From: CAWUEX02 sp038148375 | Lineage (GTDB): Bacteria > Pseudomonadota > Alphaproteobacteria > Rhodospirillales > Rhodospirillaceae | Length of the DNA stretch: 64,000 nt | Direction of reading: 5' to 3' | Assembly (NCBI GenBank): GCA_038148375.1 | Contig: JAYQVH010000001.1 | Span: 62,001 to 126,000 of the forward strand | In this document: one piece after another, positions 62,364 through 64,000 of the stretch | Layout of the letters: each line of letters begins with the position of its first letter | How positions within the stretch are numbered: the stretch's first letter is position 1 | Notes under the pieces: model-generated | What the model saw: only the letters and a program-made list of their open reading frames with translations | Database searches by the model: none | What the model was told of the DNA's origin: nothing | Made by a program: the position numbers and the translations under genes

Positions 62364-63305
62364 ATGGCACAGGAGTCCAACCTATATAAAGTTTTGGGTG
62401 TCGCTCAGACGGCGAGCAAAGATGAGATCCGCGCGGCCTACCGAAAGCTGGCGAAGGACAACCATCCTGACCTCCATCCGGGCGACGCCAAAGCGGAAGA
62501 GAAATTCAAGTCCGTATCTGGCGCATACGGGATTCTCGGCGACGACGAAAAACGCAAGCGCTACGACGCCGGCGAAATTGATGGATCAGGAGCGGAAGTC
62601 CAGCAAGGCGGGTTCTATCGTCAACACGCGGATGCCGATTCAGGGCGCCAATACTATTCGTCCGCGGGGTTCGAGGACTTTGCGGATATCGGTGACGTCT
62701 TTTCTGACATTTTCGGTCAGCGTGCCGGCCAAGGCAGCCATGGACGCACTGGCGGCTTTTCAATGAAGGGGGCCGACGTGCGTGTGTCGCTTACGATCGG
62801 ATTCCTCGACGCCGTGCGCGGAAGCAAGACGCGCGTCACCCTACCGAACGGCCAGACCCTGAACATCACCATTCCCGCGGGCACCAACGACGGCGGCGTG
62901 TTGCGGCTAAAGGGCAAAGGGCAACCGGGCATCGGATCGGGTGGACCGGGCGACCTCCTGATCGCGATCGAAGTTAAGCCGCATGCCACCTTCAGCCGCC
63001 GTGGCAATGACATCCTATCGACCGTACCGATTTCGCTGTCCGAAGCAGTGCTTGGCGGTTCGATCGACGTGCAAACCGTTTCCGGCTCTGTGAAGGTGAA
63101 AATACCCAAAGGAAGCTCGTCCGGCAAAACGCTGCGCCTGAAAGGCAAAGGCGTAAAGACCAAATCTGGCAACGGCGATCACCTTCTTACGATACAAGTC
63201 CAATTACCGCCGAAGATCGACGACGACCTGGCCCGATTCATTGAGAAGTGGAGCGAGTCACACCCTCACAGTCCACGCCGTGCGACGACGGAGGCGACGC
63301 CATGA
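62364..63305 (+). CDS. cbpA: DnaJ-class chaperone CbpA-like
   Basis: 313 aa. J domain (1-70) with the NHPDLHPGD motif (HPD), Gly/Phe-like linker, then two C-terminal substrate-binding domains (VTLPNGQTLNITIPAGTNDG; VSLSEAVLGGS region reads PISLSEAVLGGSIDV). No zinc-finger domain, so CbpA/DjlA-type rather than DnaJ. Co-operates with DnaK. Stop overlaps cbpM. Confidence 0.92.
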   Translation: MAQESNLYKVLGVAQTASKDEIRAAYRKLAKDNHPDLHPGDAKAEEKFKSVSGAYGILGDDEKRKRYDAGEIDGSGAEVQQGGFYRQHADADSGRQYYSSAGFEDFADIGDVFSDIFGQRAGQGSHGRTGGFSMKGADVRVSLTIGFLDAVRGSKTRVTLPNGQTLNITIPAGTNDGGVLRLKGKGQPGIGSGGPGDLLIAIEVKPHATFSRRGNDILSTVPISLSEAVLGGSIDVQTVSGSVKVKIPKGSSSGKTLRLKGKGVKTKSGNGDHLLTIQVQLPPKIDDDLARFIEKWSESHPHSPRRATTEATP

Positions 63306-63640
63306 CCTACACAAAATCGGACTTGGTTGAGCTGTGTGAACACCTCACCCGGCGGCGGCTTGACCGCTGGATCGCAGCCGGCTGGATCAGTGCGGCACCG
63401 CAAGGCCGCCGCAAACCCTACACCGAACTGGACCGCGCCCGGCTGGATCTGATTTGCCATTTGATCGACGACCTCGAGATCGCCGAAGACTCGATGAGCG
63501 TTGTCTTGTCCTTGATGGATCAGGTCTACTCGCTCCGCAGCCAACTGCGCGGACTGGCCGAAGCGGTGGCGAACCAGCCACCTGAGGTACGCGCCGAAAT
63601 CTACCGCGCGCGCACGTCCCGCTCCGGCAGGGCCGGTTAG
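63302..63640 (+). CDS. cbpM: Chaperone modulator CbpM
   Basis: 112 aa from ATG 63302 in an ATGA overlap with cbpA. MerR-like helix-turn-helix-like start (DLVELCEHLTRRRLDRWIAA) and a helical C-terminus. CbpM inhibits the J domain of CbpA in E. coli; the gene pairing is conserved. Confidence 0.85.
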   Translation: MTYTKSDLVELCEHLTRRRLDRWIAAGWISAAPQGRRKPYTELDRARLDLICHLIDDLEIAEDSMSVVLSLMDQVYSLRSQLRGLAEAVANQPPEVRAEIYRARTSRSGRAG

Positions 63641-64000
63641 GCGGCGCTGGCTTCCTTCGCGAGCATCGCCCAACGACGCGGCGCGCCCCAGCGGTACCGC
63701 TTGAACAGTCCCGTCGATCTCAGTACGCGGTGACACGGAATGACATATCCGATGTGATTAGCAGCCACCGCGGTGCCAACGGCCCGGGACGCACGTCTTG
63801 AGCAGACAGCTTCAGCGACCTGCCCGTAACTCGCAATCGTCCCGGCCGGAATGCGGAGCAGGGCTGTCCACACTTGAGTCTGCCAAGGGGTCCCCTTCAG
63901 CAACAGCGAGACCGGGGCTGCTTCTGAAAACACCTGACCGGCAGCGGTGCGCGCGGCAGCAGAGTCGTCTACAAACCGGCTGAGGGGCCAGCGGTCTCTC
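63637..64000 (-). CDS. Methylated-DNA-[protein]-cysteine S-methyltransferase, 5' end outside window
   Basis: The frame is open to the window edge, so the N-terminus is missing (visible part begins RDRWPLSRFVDDSAAARTAA). FQ-like TQVWTALLRIPAGTIASYGQVA, RAVGTAVAANHIGYVIPCHRVLR contain the helix-turn-helix arginine region and the acceptor Cys in PCHRV. Removes O6-alkyl groups from guanine. Could be ogt or the C-terminal half of an Ada-type protein. Overlaps the cbpM stop by 4 nt (convergent). Confidence 0.9.
   Translation of the reverse strand, partial: RDRWPLSRFVDDSAAARTAAGQVFSEAAPVSLLLKGTPWQTQVWTALLRIPAGTIASYGQVAEAVCSRRASRAVGTAVAANHIGYVIPCHRVLRSTGLFKRYRWGAPRRWAMLAKEASAA

Overview
The window is GC-rich chromosomal DNA of an alphaproteobacterium. 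This is inferred from gene order: mdh-sucC-sucD and sucA-sucB-lpdA, a zapE homologue nearby, sdhCDAB, ffh-rpsP-rimM-trmD-rplS followed by leuC-leuD-leuB-asd, and dapF-mtaB-ftsY. A canonical alphaproteobacterial heat-shock promoter (CTTG-N17-CTTATCT) and a ROSE-like RNA thermometer in front of a small heat-shock gene agree with this. I cannot name the genus. No phage, insertion sequence, CRISPR array or rRNA was seen; almost everything looks like resident chromosome.

Layout. 1-9.7 kb (minus): a class D beta-lactamase homologue cut by the window edge, an alcohol dehydrogenase-like gene, then lpdA-sucB-sucA (2-oxoglutarate dehydrogenase), an isochorismatase-type hydrolase, a small membrane protein and a metallo-beta-lactamase-fold hydrolase. 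9.7-12.3 kb: a short tandem repeat copied from the end of an acetyltransferase gene, an AdoMet-decarboxylase-like/SET-domain gene pair, and a CigR-like secreted protein. 12.4-15.5 kb (minus): mdh-sucC-sucD. 15.7-25.1 kb: accessory and housekeeping genes, including chaN, a Ca2+/Na+ exchanger, zapE, a DHH phosphoesterase, a P-loop kinase-like gene, a GNAT-HDAC fusion and an alkyltransferase-like protein. 25.2-28.6 kb (minus): sdhCDAB.

28.7-31.8 kb (plus) holds four tandem paralogues of a secreted protein family, the third broken by an in-frame amber codon. 31.9-41.2 kb mixes a methyltransferase, an MFS transporter, secreted proteins, a luciferase-like oxidoreductase, a CitE-like lyase, a response regulator, a LysE exporter, asd and an Mpo1-like protein. 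41.2-48.3 kb (minus) is leucine biosynthesis plus the ribosome/tRNA/SRP block. 48.6-51.6 kb (plus) is dapF-mtaB-ftsY. 51.6-56.4 kb (minus) has a CpcT/CpeT-like protein, a Nudix hydrolase, a small protein and secA. 56.6-61 kb (plus) has argJ, mutT, a MoaB-fold gene, an exported Rossmann protein, tRNA-Leu(TAA) and a 2-oxoglutarate/Fe(II) oxygenase. 61-64 kb is a divergent heat-shock locus (hsp20 versus cbpA-cbpM) and the end of an O6-methylguanine methyltransferase gene.

Functionally the window carries mdh, succinyl-CoA synthetase, the 2-oxoglutarate dehydrogenase complex and succinate dehydrogenase, which together cover 2-oxoglutarate to succinate, succinate to fumarate, and malate to oxaloacetate. 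It also carries three parts of the protein-export machinery (ffh, ftsY, secA). The most unusual items are the SpeD-like/SET operon, the GNAT-HDAC fusion protein and the four-gene secreted paralogue array. None of these can be called a new system from sequence alone.
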